From NCBI GenBank assembly GCA_049515175.1, contig JBEKUI010000269.1:1-6029 (forward strand): 6,029 nt of DNA, in the 5' to 3' direction. Positions 1 to 6,029 of the stretch are shown piece after piece. Position numbers and translations under genes: made by a program. Position 1 is the first letter of the stretch, and every line of letters begins with the position of its first letter. The stretch comes from JACQNR01 sp049515175. Lineage in GTDB: Bacteria > Acidobacteriota > Terriglobia > UBA7540. The notes below the pieces were generated by a model that was not told the DNA's origin, made no database searches, and saw nothing but the letters and a program-made list of their open reading frames with translations.

Positions 1-1310
1 ACGCAGTTAACCCGGTAATTTACGTCTCCCCACTTACCAGCGCTTCCCTGCCGACGGGCACCAAGATTGGTCTGCCGGACTTCACCGGGACGCTTCCCAA
101 TCTCGACCCTACGCAGGCTAACGGCGATAGCCTCGACTTTCTCCCCCGCAAGTCTCTGGCGCAACCTTACATCCAGAACTGGAGCGCGGGCTTCCAATAC
201 CAATTTCCACACGAAGTACTCCTTGAGGCGAATTATGTGGGTTCGAAGGGGACTCGCCTGCTGGACAGCAACTTCTCAAATTTCTTCAACCAGGTGAATT
301 CCAAGTTTATGGCGCTGGGCGATAATATCAACATGGACTTCCAGGATGCCTTGAACGAAGGCATCCTCGCGCCCTACAACATCACCCAGCTTCCTTATCC
401 CAGCTTCGAGGACGGCAATAACTGTGGAACGTCGTTGCAATATGGCCTCGCGCCTTACCCACAATACTGCGGCCTGACCAACAACTATCCCACCATGGGC
501 AAATCCAGTTATCACGCACTCCAGGTCACGGCACGCAAGAACTCCACCCATGGGCTGACGTTCATCGCCGCGTACGCTTTCTCCAAGACGCTCAGCGACA
601 CCGACACGGCCCTGTACTACCCCAGTTACTATGTGCAGGATTTCTACAACCGCAAATTGGAGAAGTCGATCACGGGTTTCGACCATCCCCATTCCTTGAA
701 GCTGACCTGGATTTACTCGCTGCCTTTCGGGCGAGGACAGAAGTATCTGAACTCGGGCGGCATGCTCAATCGGCTGGTCTCCGGATGGCAGATCACAGCA
801 ATTCAGCAGTACCTGTCCGGCGATCCCCTCGTCGTCAGCTCGTCACTCGGCACGGTGATTAATCCGCACTTGCGTGCTGACATTGTCAGCGGGGTTTCCC
901 AGAGGGTCGCGCCGCAGGGATTGAACGCCGTCCTTAATTACGACCCCGATACGGGCGCGGTCACCAACGGAACTGCCTGGCTGAACTCTGCCGCGTTTGT
1001 CGATCCACCCTCCTCGCCCGATAACGGCTACCCCCTGCGCATAGGAACATCGCCACGCTACTTGCCTAATGTGCGGGGACCGGGCCACGAAAGCGAGGAT
1101 TTGGGGATCATCAAGAACACCCGAATCAACGAACGGTTTAACTTCCAAATCCGGGCGGACATGTTCAACGTCTTCAATCGTACCGGACTGGGCAACCCGG
1201 ATACCTCTTTGGGTGACGGACTTCCGGCCGATGGAGGTACGTTTGGCTTGATCCAAACTCCGATGAATGGGGCGCGGGTCGTCCAGTTTGCCTTGCGGCT
1301 CAACTTCTGA
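1..1310 (+). CDS. Oar-type TonB-dependent outer-membrane receptor, C-terminal barrel (5' end outside window)
   Basis: The open frame runs from base 3 without a stop to TGA at 1308-1310, giving 435 visible residues, so the gene starts upstream of the window. What is visible is beta-barrel. It carries phrases typical of acidobacterial Oar-like receptors: QPYIQNWSAGFQ, LLEANYVGSKGTRL, YPTMGKSSYHALQ, AYAFSKTLSD, the SLPFGRGQKY strand, NVRGPGHESEDLG, FQIRADMFNVFNR, and a C-terminal strand ending ALRLNF with the terminal Phe used by the barrel assembly machinery. Family members normally carry an N-terminal carboxypeptidase-regulatory-like domain and a plug; both would lie to the left. The protein sits in the outer membrane and is presumed to import a TonB-energised substrate, which the sequence does not identify. 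Two cysteines (codons 423-425 and 468-470) lie in a predicted loop and could form a disulfide. The gene ends in a strong terminator, so it is the last gene of its unit. Confidence 0.93.
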   Translation, partial: AVNPVIYVSPLTSASLPTGTKIGLPDFTGTLPNLDPTQANGDSLDFLPRKSLAQPYIQNWSAGFQYQFPHEVLLEANYVGSKGTRLLDSNFSNFFNQVNSKFMALGDNINMDFQDALNEGILAPYNITQLPYPSFEDGNNCGTSLQYGLAPYPQYCGLTNNYPTMGKSSYHALQVTARKNSTHGLTFIAAYAFSKTLSDTDTALYYPSYYVQDFYNRKLEKSITGFDHPHSLKLTWIYSLPFGRGQKYLNSGGMLNRLVSGWQITAIQQYLSGDPLVVSSSLGTVINPHLRADIVSGVSQRVAPQGLNAVLNYDPDTGAVTNGTAWLNSAAFVDPPSSPDNGYPLRIGTSPRYLPNVRGPGHESEDLGIIKNTRINERFNFQIRADMFNVFNRTGLGNPDTSLGDGLPADGGTFGLIQTPMNGARVVQFALRLNF

Positions 1311-1316
1311 TTATCG

Positions 1317-1333
1317 GGGGCGATCCGCGCCCC
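1317..1333. repeat. Small inverted repeat just after the receptor stop codon
   Basis: GGGGCG (1317-1322) and CGCCCC (1328-1333) form a perfect 6-bp stem around a 5-nt loop, beginning 7 nt after the receptor stop. A second short stem, CCCGA (1336-1340) with TCGGG (1346-1350), follows at once. There is no T-run after either, so they are not terminators by themselves. They may protect the mRNA 3' end or be part of a dispersed intergenic repeat; I cannot tell which from one copy. Confidence 0.5.
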
Positions 1334-1380
1334 TACCCGAGCTTGTCGGGAACCTCTGATACAAGACTTGCTTCACACTC

Positions 1381-1412
1381 GCGGCCCGCTTCGGCGGGCC
1401 GCATTTTTTTTT
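1381..1412 (+). terminator. Strong rho-independent terminator of the Oar-type receptor gene
   Basis: A perfect 9-bp stem, GCGGCCCGC (1381-1389) and GCGGGCCGC (1394-1402), closes a TTCG tetraloop (1390-1393), a very stable combination. One A follows, then nine T (1404-1412). It lies 70 nt downstream of the receptor stop codon. On the opposite strand the stem is not followed by T, so it acts only on + strand transcripts and would not stop transcription of the convergent glycosidase gene. Confidence 0.93.
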
Positions 1413-1580
1413 GGCGTGGCAGGGGGGGGAGTGTCGCCTCACACCGTCGGCCTCGTGTAGCCGCGTTTCCAGGGCACGAAGCGGTTGCGCCCGGCTCAGA
1501 GGCGCTCGAAGACCGCTGGCTGGCGCAGAGCGCAGCTCTGCGCTGGCTGCGCTGCCTGCTCTGCCTCAATTGGACCCGGC
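1413..1580. other. Intergenic stretch between two convergent genes
   Basis: These 168 nt separate the receptor terminator from the glycosidase stop codon. They hold a run of eight G (1422-1429) shortly after the nine-T run, a 9-bp hairpin (1523-1543) and one arm of the direct repeat at 1490-1600. Reading frames through it give arginine- and alanine-rich translations with no family signature and no start with a convincing ribosome binding site, so I call no gene. No intrinsic terminator for the minus-strand glycosidase gene is visible. Confidence 0.6.
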
Positions 1581-1600
1581 TCAGAGCCTCTCGAAAACCG
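1490..1600 (-). repeat. Direct repeat: relic copy of the glycosidase gene's 3' end
   Basis: Bases 1490-1515 and 1575-1600 match at 23 of 26 positions, 85 bp apart. The right copy is the end of the glycosidase gene: on the minus strand it reads Val-Phe-Glu-Arg-Leu-stop plus six bases after the stop. The left copy, in intergenic DNA, also reads Val-Phe-Glu-Arg-Leu-stop. The three differences are all synonymous (GTT/GTC, and AGG/CGC for Arg). The match stops abruptly at both ends. The pattern fits the leftover 3' tip of a duplicated or replaced homologous gene. Confidence 0.7.
1523..1543. repeat. Perfect 9-bp hairpin between the duplicated gene ends
   Basis: GCGCAGAGC (1523-1531) pairs with GCTCTGCGC (1535-1543) around the 3-nt loop GCA. 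It lies about 40 nt downstream of the glycosidase stop codon on the minus strand. No T-run follows in either direction, so it is not a standard intrinsic terminator, but it could stabilise the 3' end of the glycosidase mRNA. The bases to its right are quasi-repetitive CTG/GCTG-type sequence. Confidence 0.6.
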
Positions 1601-3581
1601 GAATCGATTCAAGGGGTGCGGGATAATTCGGAATCGTGTGCCCGCCCTCGACGACTTTCTCGGACCAGAAATCGCGCCACTGCCCGGCGGGCAGATAAAC
1701 GTCGCGCGCCCGCACGCCCGGGCCGAGCACCGGCGCGACGAGCAGCTTGTCGCCCAGGATGAACTCGTCGCGAATCAGATAAGTCTTCTCATCGTCTGGA
1801 AACACGTAGAAGAGCGGCGACCAGACGGGCTTGCCGGTGGCCATCGTCCGCTCCACCAGCGCCTTCAGGTGCGAGCGCCAGAGCTTTCCGTGCAGCAGGG
1901 CGAAGCGGTGAATGATCTTCTGCGCTGGCTCGCTGAACTGCCATGGCGCGTAGGAGAATTGCATGATGGGCATGAAGGCGGCGGCCTCGGTCCAGCGCAC
2001 GTTCAACTCTTCCTCGGGCTTGAAGCCTTCGTCGAGTCCGCCGCCGATCAGGTCCGGGCAATTGAAGACGTGGCCGAGCAGGGACTGAATCCCGCCGTGG
2101 GTGACGATGGCGGGCAGGCCGTCGGCCGCGTTCCAGGTGGCGCTCTTGTCGCGCATGCGGCTGACGAGGCCGAGCGGCTGGACGCGCCAGCCGATGCGCT
2201 GCTCGTTGAGCTCGAATTCGCTCGCCACTTCCGCCCAGAGATCGGCGTAGCGATTGCGCGTGACGGGGCCGCCCGCGGAAATCCCGCCCGCGGCAGGCCA
2301 GTACTCGGCGTCGCCGCCGTCAAACTTGTAGCCGTCCACGCCGTAGCGGCGCATCAGCGCCTTGAGTTCCTCAACGTAACCCTCGCGCACGGCGCGGTCG
2401 TTCAGGTCGAGGAGTCCGGCCTCGCCGTTCCACCAGCGGATGTGGGCCGGCTGGCCGCTCGCCGCGTCGCGAATCAACCCGCCCTTTTCCTTCCCCTGGC
2501 GATAGCGGTCGGAATCAAGGTTGGCGAAGTTCTCCACCCACAGGACGAGTTTGTAACCGAGGAGGTCGACCTCGTCGGCCATGGCTTTCGGGTCGGGAAA
2601 CTTGGAGTTGAATACGTTGTCGCCGTAGTGCGTCTGCCAGCCGTCATCGACAATCACCAGGCTGGCCGGCCAGCCGCCGTCGTGAATCCGGCGCGCGTAG
2701 TCGAGCACGTCGCGCTGCGTCACCTTGGTGAAGTACTGGCACCACGTTCCCCACACCGGCCGCTCGAAGACGTAATCGGGCGGGCGCTTGCGGGGCTTGC
2801 CCACCGTGCTTACATAGAGATCGCGAACCTCCGCGATATTTTCTCCAACCAAGATCGTGTAATGCATTTCCGGCGAGTGGAGATAGGAGATGCGCAGCAG
2901 GCCGTCGTTGTCTTTGTTGATCGAGGCCGCAAGGTCGTCGTAGGTGTCGGCGAAGATTCCCACGCCGCTCGATGCCATCCAAAAAGGCGCAGCTTGGTTC
3001 GAAGTTGCGAGCATCGGGTCGGCGCTCCAGGAGTGCGCTTCCAGAGGCCAGTTGTGCGCCTGGTCCACCGCCCCGCCGTACCAGTGGCCGCCGGAGCGCA
3101 GCACGAAGGACTGGCTGATGCGTTCGACGTTTGCCACCCCGGTAACCTGCGCCCGAACTTCGACCTGCTGGAGCCCCAGTTTGGCGCGATACACAACCGC
3201 CGCGTCCTTGTGGAGCGTTGTCACGCGCAGTTCGAGTTCGTCCCCTTGACACGAGAAGCCCTGCAGGTTTTGAAATAGGTAGGGAGTGCCGCCGTGGGTG
3301 AAGGACCCGCTCCGCTGCCCGAATGATTCGTCGTCTCGAGGCCCGTTGCGTAAGAGGCGGCTCCCCTGGGTGACAAGTACGAACTCCCCGCCTCGTTCGA
3401 CCGCCAACTGAAAGGCCTGCCGATAGACGACTAGCGTGTAGTTCGTAGTGGCGGCCTCGATGCGGTCTTCGTGTTCGGTGACTTTCACTTGCGCCCGCGC
3501 CGCGCTGACGAACGACAGCGTCAAGGCTGCGGAGGCGCAGAAACACCGAGCCCAGCGCTGAAGAGATTCACGATTTCGCAT
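1581..3581 (-). CDS. Secreted family 31 glycoside hydrolase (alpha-glycosidase, possibly MYORG/alpha-galactosidase-like branch)
   Basis: A complete 666-residue protein. Residues 1-30 form a signal peptide (Arg-rich start, hydrophobic stretch 13-27, ARA before cleavage at about residue 30). An N-terminal beta-sandwich spans roughly 35-265. A (beta/alpha)8 barrel spans roughly 270-570, with VIVDDGWQ at 310-316, the nucleophile motif YKFDGGD with Asp421, the segment TWNAADG with Asp487 as likely acid/base, and CPDLIGGG at 508-515, the counterpart of the usual GxDIGGF. A short C-terminal beta region ends in ESIPVFERL. GH31 enzymes are retaining and hydrolyse terminal alpha-linked glucose, xylose, galactose or sulfoquinovose. 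KFDGGD rather than the WxDMNE of classical alpha-glucosidases points to the branch that includes MYORG-type alpha-galactosidases, but substrate is not provable here. The start is supported by GGAGAGG at 3590-3596, 8 nt ahead. The protein is periplasmic or outside the cell. The gene is monocistronic as far as visible and divergent from the small membrane-protein gene. Confidence 0.93.
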   Translation of the reverse strand: MRNRESLQRWARCFCASAALTLSFVSAARAQVKVTEHEDRIEAATTNYTLVVYRQAFQLAVERGGEFVLVTQGSRLLRNGPRDDESFGQRSGSFTHGGTPYLFQNLQGFSCQGDELELRVTTLHKDAAVVYRAKLGLQQVEVRAQVTGVANVERISQSFVLRSGGHWYGGAVDQAHNWPLEAHSWSADPMLATSNQAAPFWMASSGVGIFADTYDDLAASINKDNDGLLRISYLHSPEMHYTILVGENIAEVRDLYVSTVGKPRKRPPDYVFERPVWGTWCQYFTKVTQRDVLDYARRIHDGGWPASLVIVDDGWQTHYGDNVFNSKFPDPKAMADEVDLLGYKLVLWVENFANLDSDRYRQGKEKGGLIRDAASGQPAHIRWWNGEAGLLDLNDRAVREGYVEELKALMRRYGVDGYKFDGGDAEYWPAAGGISAGGPVTRNRYADLWAEVASEFELNEQRIGWRVQPLGLVSRMRDKSATWNAADGLPAIVTHGGIQSLLGHVFNCPDLIGGGLDEGFKPEEELNVRWTEAAAFMPIMQFSYAPWQFSEPAQKIIHRFALLHGKLWRSHLKALVERTMATGKPVWSPLFYVFPDDEKTYLIRDEFILGDKLLVAPVLGPGVRARDVYLPAGQWRDFWSEKVVEGGHTIPNYPAPLESIPVFERL

Positions 3582-3694
3582 GCTTTGGACCTCTCCGTTC
3601 AGCGCAGGAATCGCGGCGGTTGCGAACGCTCGACTCCCCCGCGCGCCACGCCGGGCTAAGTGTACCGCGTTTCGAAGGCTCCGTCCCTTCGTTC

Positions 3695-3726
3695 TCGTTG
3701 CCGGAGGCTTGCAGAATCGTTGCCGG
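3695..3726. repeat. Two 10-bp direct repeats, TCGTTGCCGG, 22 bp apart
   Basis: TCGTTGCCGG occurs at 3695-3704 and again at 3717-3726. The start-to-start distance of 22 bp is about two DNA helical turns, which places both copies on the same face of the helix. The pair sits between the two divergent genes, upstream of the candidate -10 elements of both. This is the geometry of a tandem regulator-binding site, but no regulator gene is in the window, so the role is inferred only from position and spacing. Confidence 0.45.
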
Positions 3727-3777
3727 GAGCGATGCGCTCACGCCCACGCCAAACCGGGTATCATACGCAAAGGCGGT

Positions 3778-3782
3778 GGAGG
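3778..3782 (+). promoter_or_regulatory. Shine-Dalgarno GGAGG deciding the start of the small membrane protein
   Basis: GGAGG lies 9 nt before ATG 3792. The alternative in-frame starts further upstream (GTG at 3660, ATG at 3732) either lack such a site or have GGGAG only 2 nt away, and would put an Arg-rich tail ahead of the membrane segment. Confidence 0.7.
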
Positions 3783-3791
3783 CTTAGCGAC

Positions 3792-4259
3792 ATGCGAATC
3801 GGTTCGCTCACCGTGCGGACAAAGGCGATCATCCTCCAGGTGGTGATCGTCGCGGGAGTGATTCTCTGGTTCAAGCTCGCCCTGCCGAGTATCCGAAAGG
3901 AACGGGCGGCGGCGGAAGCGGTGCAGCGGGAGAAGAGAATCGAATCCTTCGTGCAGTCGTTGGTGGTCGAAGCGGGGCGCCCGGAGGCGGAAGCGTCGCC
4001 TGCCCCGGGCGAGCGGCGCGCGCGCCCGCAACGGCTGCGCATCTTGCCGCCCGTCGATGAAGTCCAGCAAGCGCTCGGCGCGCCTGGCACCAGCATGACG
4101 GATTTTCGCGGCGGGCAGCACTTGACTTGGATCGGCACGCACCACTCGCTGGAAGTTTCCTTCGACAAAGGGCGCCTCTACGCCCTCACGCTCACCGACC
4201 TCGAATCCGGCCACGGCGTCACCATCTACGAATCCCCCGCCTTCTGGCGACAGTTTTGA
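3792..4259 (+). CDS. Small membrane-anchored protein with BamE/SmpA-like C-terminal domain
   Basis: 155 residues from ATG 3792; a larger frame extends upstream to 3660 but lacks translation signals. Residues 12-31 form one hydrophobic membrane segment (IILQVVIVAGVILWFKLAL). It is followed by a charged, Ala/Glu/Arg-rich helix at about 33-59 that could be coiled coil, then a Pro/Glu/Arg-rich linker (62-84). Residues 87-136 carry a pattern I read as BamE/SmpA-like: PVDEVQQALGAPGTS, then HLTWIG, then LEVSFDKGRLYALTL. In that fold a helix with VxxxLGxP is followed by beta strands with an aromatic-rich WxY-type strand and a VxFxxGxL strand. True BamE is a lipoprotein of the outer-membrane assembly machine. 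This protein has no lipobox, so an inner-membrane-anchored periplasmic role is more likely. No specific function is assigned. The gene is convergent with the dehydrogenase gene, 45 nt away, with no terminator seen between them. Confidence 0.72.
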   Translation: MRIGSLTVRTKAIILQVVIVAGVILWFKLALPSIRKERAAAEAVQREKRIESFVQSLVVEAGRPEAEASPAPGERRARPQRLRILPPVDEVQQALGAPGTSMTDFRGGQHLTWIGTHHSLEVSFDKGRLYALTLTDLESGHGVTIYESPAFWRQF

Positions 4260-4304
4260 CCTGATTTGATCGTTCCACCGCACGCCCACGCGATGGCGAG
4301 ACGA

Positions 4305-5087
<783 letters not shown>

Positions 5088-5091
5088 ACGG

Positions 5092-5097
5092 CTCCTT
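5092..5097 (-). promoter_or_regulatory. Shine-Dalgarno AAGGAG of the dehydrogenase
   Basis: On the minus strand AAGGAG ends 4 nt before ATG 5087, slightly closer than usual. The next in-frame Met (codon 5064-5066, residue 8) has no comparable site, so this signal favours the 260-residue form. Confidence 0.6.
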
Positions 5098-5173
5098 GAG
5101 TTCGTTTTGTGAAAGGATGCGCCCCCAACCCAGGCCGCCTGGTGCGGCCAATGCCGAAGCGTCAGGGGGCGTG

Positions 5174-5203
5174 ATTCTACACGACCCGGGGAGGGTCGGT
5201 CGA
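5174..5203 (-). promoter_or_regulatory. Candidate promoter for the dehydrogenase with a palindrome in the spacer
   Basis: On the minus strand TCGACC (5198-5203; four of six to TTGACA) is followed after 18 nt by TAGAAT (5174-5179; five of six to TATAAT). The spacer is almost filled by the inverted repeat CGACCC (5182-5187) and GGGTCG (5193-5198) around a 5-nt centre. This would give a leader of roughly 80 nt. The palindrome could be a repressor operator, or just a weak hairpin after the cupin gene. The rest of the 169-nt gap between cupin and dehydrogenase shows nothing I can name. Confidence 0.3.
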
Positions 5204-5256
5204 GCCGGTGATGGAGCAAAGCGTGTCGCGCACGAGTTTGCCGGTCTTCGCGGTGG

Positions 5257-5667
5257 TTAGTGCGCCGGCGTGGGCGCGACGACATACACGTACTCGAGCA
5301 GCTCGGTGCCGGTGTTCACGACGTCGTGCCGGGAGTCGGACGGGATATAGACGAGAGCGGGCGCGGTGAAAGGAACAGCGGGGTGGCCCTCGATGTGCGC
5401 CTCGCCTCTGCCTCGTATCACCACCAGCGACTCTTCGTTTTTCCCGGTGGTGTGTTCGCCGATGGACTCGGCGGGCTTCAGTCGCACCAGTCCGCTGCGC
5501 ATCCCCGCCGTCTGCGGCACTCCCTGAAGGAGCGTGCAATAGCCGCTGGGGCAATCAAGAGGCAGGGTCAGAGGTTGCGGCTTGGGTTCTTCAGAGAAGA
5601 GAGCTAGACCAGCAACGCCCATCAGGGCCACGCTGCCCGCCGAAACCAAGAACACGATACGTTTCAT
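5257..5667 (-). CDS. Exported small cupin-domain protein
   Basis: 136 residues. A basic start (MKR) and a hydrophobic stretch at about 4-24 form a signal peptide or N-terminal anchor; no lipobox and no clear AxA cleavage site is seen. A single conserved cupin barrel follows (about 55-132). Motif 1 is GEHTTGKNEESLVVIRGRG: His72 is present, the second His of the usual HxH is Thr74, and Glu78/79 is present. Motif 2 is PALVYIPSDSRHDVVNTG, with His114 and Asn118. Three potential metal ligands therefore remain. Cys39 and Cys44 (CPSGYC) could form a disulfide in the periplasm. The gene begins 20 nt after the receptor stop, with AGGAG (5675-5679) 7 nt ahead of ATG, so the two are almost certainly cotranscribed. 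Cupins range from enzymes to binding proteins; no reaction can be assigned. A periplasmic role linked to the receptor's ligand is an inference from the operon. Confidence 0.85.
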   Translation of the reverse strand: MKRIVFLVSAGSVALMGVAGLALFSEEPKPQPLTLPLDCPSGYCTLLQGVPQTAGMRSGLVRLKPAESIGEHTTGKNEESLVVIRGRGEAHIEGHPAVPFTAPALVYIPSDSRHDVVNTGTELLEYVYVVAPTPAH

Positions 5668-5687
5668 TTCAAATCTCCTGTTTAAAT

Positions 5688-6029
5688 TCAGAACTTCAGA
5701 TCAATGCCGCCGGCGGCGTTCGTACCAGGCATGACGTAGCCGGAAAGCACCTCGTAGCGGCGGTTGAAGAGATTGTCGACCATCACGAAGAGGCTCGTGT
5801 GTTTTCCCACCGGCGCCGTGCACTTGAAGGTGGCAACGGTGTAGGCCCCCACCGGCAACGTCTGTCGGGCCCCACCATATGTCCGGCCCACGAAGCTCCC
5901 ACCCAGAGAAAAGAACATGCGTCTCGCATCGAGGTCAAGAGAGTAGGTCAGCCGGTTCTGGGGGGAGTAAGGCGCCAGGTTGGTGGAGTGGAGGTACGCA
6001 TAGGCGGCGTTGAAGCTCGCCCGGCGCAC
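5688..6029 (-). CDS. TonB-dependent outer-membrane receptor, C-terminal end (5' part outside window)
   Basis: The frame enters from the right edge and stops at 5688-5690, leaving 113 visible residues of C-terminal beta-barrel. Signature stretches are YSPQNRLTYSLDL, FSLGGSFVGRTYGG, the strand TSLFVMVDNLFNRRYEVLSGYVMPG and the final GGIDLKF, ending in the aromatic residue expected of outer-membrane barrels. VDNLFNRRYEVLxGYxMPG is the classical end of siderophore/cobalamin-type receptors (BtuB/FepA style), unlike the Oar-type receptor at the left edge. The first visible codon is GTG at the window border and is internal, not a start. The cargo cannot be read from this fragment. It is followed closely by the cupin gene. 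Confidence 0.92.
   Translation of the reverse strand: MRRASFNAAYAYLHSTNLAPYSPQNRLTYSLDLDARRMFFSLGGSFVGRTYGGARQTLPVGAYTVATFKCTAPVGKHTSLFVMVDNLFNRRYEVLSGYVMPGTNAAGGIDLKF

Larger units (their letters stand above)
3582..3791. promoter_or_regulatory. Divergent intergenic region with promoters for the glycosidase and the small membrane protein
   Basis: These 210 nt must hold the start signals of two divergent genes. For the + gene the best -10 candidate is TATCAT (3759-3764), about 14 nt before its Shine-Dalgarno, with no good -35. For the glycosidase a TACACT -10 candidate lies on the minus strand (3659-3664), also without a clear -35. Between them are an inverted repeat, CGAAGG (3673-3678) with CCTTCG (3686-3691), and the direct repeat pair at 3695-3726. 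Individual promoter calls are weak; that the region is regulatory follows from gene orientation. Confidence 0.5.

Noticed and set aside
1523..1543. Intrinsic terminator for the glycosidase gene
   Set aside because: The stem is good but no T-run follows on the minus strand, so it is listed only as a hairpin.
1343..1762. Open frame on the + strand spanning the terminator, the intergenic DNA and the end of the glycosidase gene
   Set aside because: It runs through a perfect intrinsic terminator and into an antisense coding region; the translation is Arg/Ala-rich with no family features.
1485..3278. 597-codon open frame on the + strand, antisense to the glycosidase
   Set aside because: It lies opposite a protein with clear catalytic motifs and a signal peptide, its translation has no recognisable domain and is rich in Val, Ala, Arg and His as expected of a GC-rich antisense frame, and no good start signal is present.
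3660..3791. N-terminal extension of the small membrane protein from GTG 3660 or ATG 3732
   Set aside because: It would add an Arg-rich tail ahead of the membrane segment, run through the divergent regulatory region and lack a properly spaced ribosome binding site, whereas ATG 3792 has GGAGG 9 nt ahead.
5088..5285. N-terminal extension of the dehydrogenase by 66 residues
   Set aside because: The frame is open, but the extension is basic and low-complexity, overlaps the cupin gene's 3' end, and the AAGGAG site marks ATG 5087. Classical SDRs begin about where the 260-residue form begins.
5177..5554. Open frame on the minus strand overlapping the cupin gene, ending with a protein-like tail (KTGKLVRDTLCSITGS)
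   Set aside because: The tail looks plausible, but most of the frame lies inside the cupin gene out of frame, is Arg/His-rich, and has no start signal.

Overview
The window looks like ordinary chromosome of a GC-rich Gram-negative bacterium, most likely a member of Acidobacteriota. The best clue is the gene at the left edge. It is the C-terminal barrel of an Oar-type TonB-dependent receptor with phrases typical of the very large acidobacterial receptor family: a QPYIQNWS-like strand, YVGSKGTRL, LPFGRGQKY, NVRGPG, RADMFNVFNR and a terminal aromatic residue. No rRNA, tRNA, CRISPR array, transposase or phage gene is visible. The taxonomic call is an inference from protein style and was not searched.

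Layout, left to right. (1) 1-1310, + strand: 3' part of the Oar-type receptor, followed by a small hairpin and a very strong intrinsic terminator (1381-1412). (2) 1413-1580: a short intergenic stretch with a hairpin and one half of a direct repeat. Its other half is the last codons of the next gene, and all differences between the halves are synonymous. This looks like a relic of a duplicated gene end. (3) 1581-3581, - strand: a secreted family 31 glycoside hydrolase, complete. (4) 3582-3791: a divergent intergenic region with two 10-bp direct repeats spaced 22 bp apart. (5) 3792-4259, + strand: a small membrane-anchored protein with a coiled-coil-like stretch and a BamE/SmpA-like C-terminal domain. 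(6) 4305-5087, - strand: a complete short-chain dehydrogenase/reductase, convergent with gene 5. (7) 5257-5667, - strand: a small exported cupin. (8) 5688-6029, - strand: the C-terminal end of a second TonB-dependent receptor of a more classical type, 20 nt ahead of the cupin and very probably cotranscribed with it.

How the genes may work together. The receptor, cupin and dehydrogenase run in one direction. The receptor-cupin pair is tight. The dehydrogenase follows after 169 nt and may have its own promoter. The secreted glycosidase and the Oar-type receptor converge, so they are separate transcription units, although both fit an outer-membrane/periplasmic carbohydrate-scavenging lifestyle. 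I do not see an obviously new defence, mobile or RNA system here. The points most worth a second look are the duplicated gene-end relic, the glycosidase's sub-family and substrate, the BamE-like membrane protein and the receptor-linked cupin with an atypical metal site.
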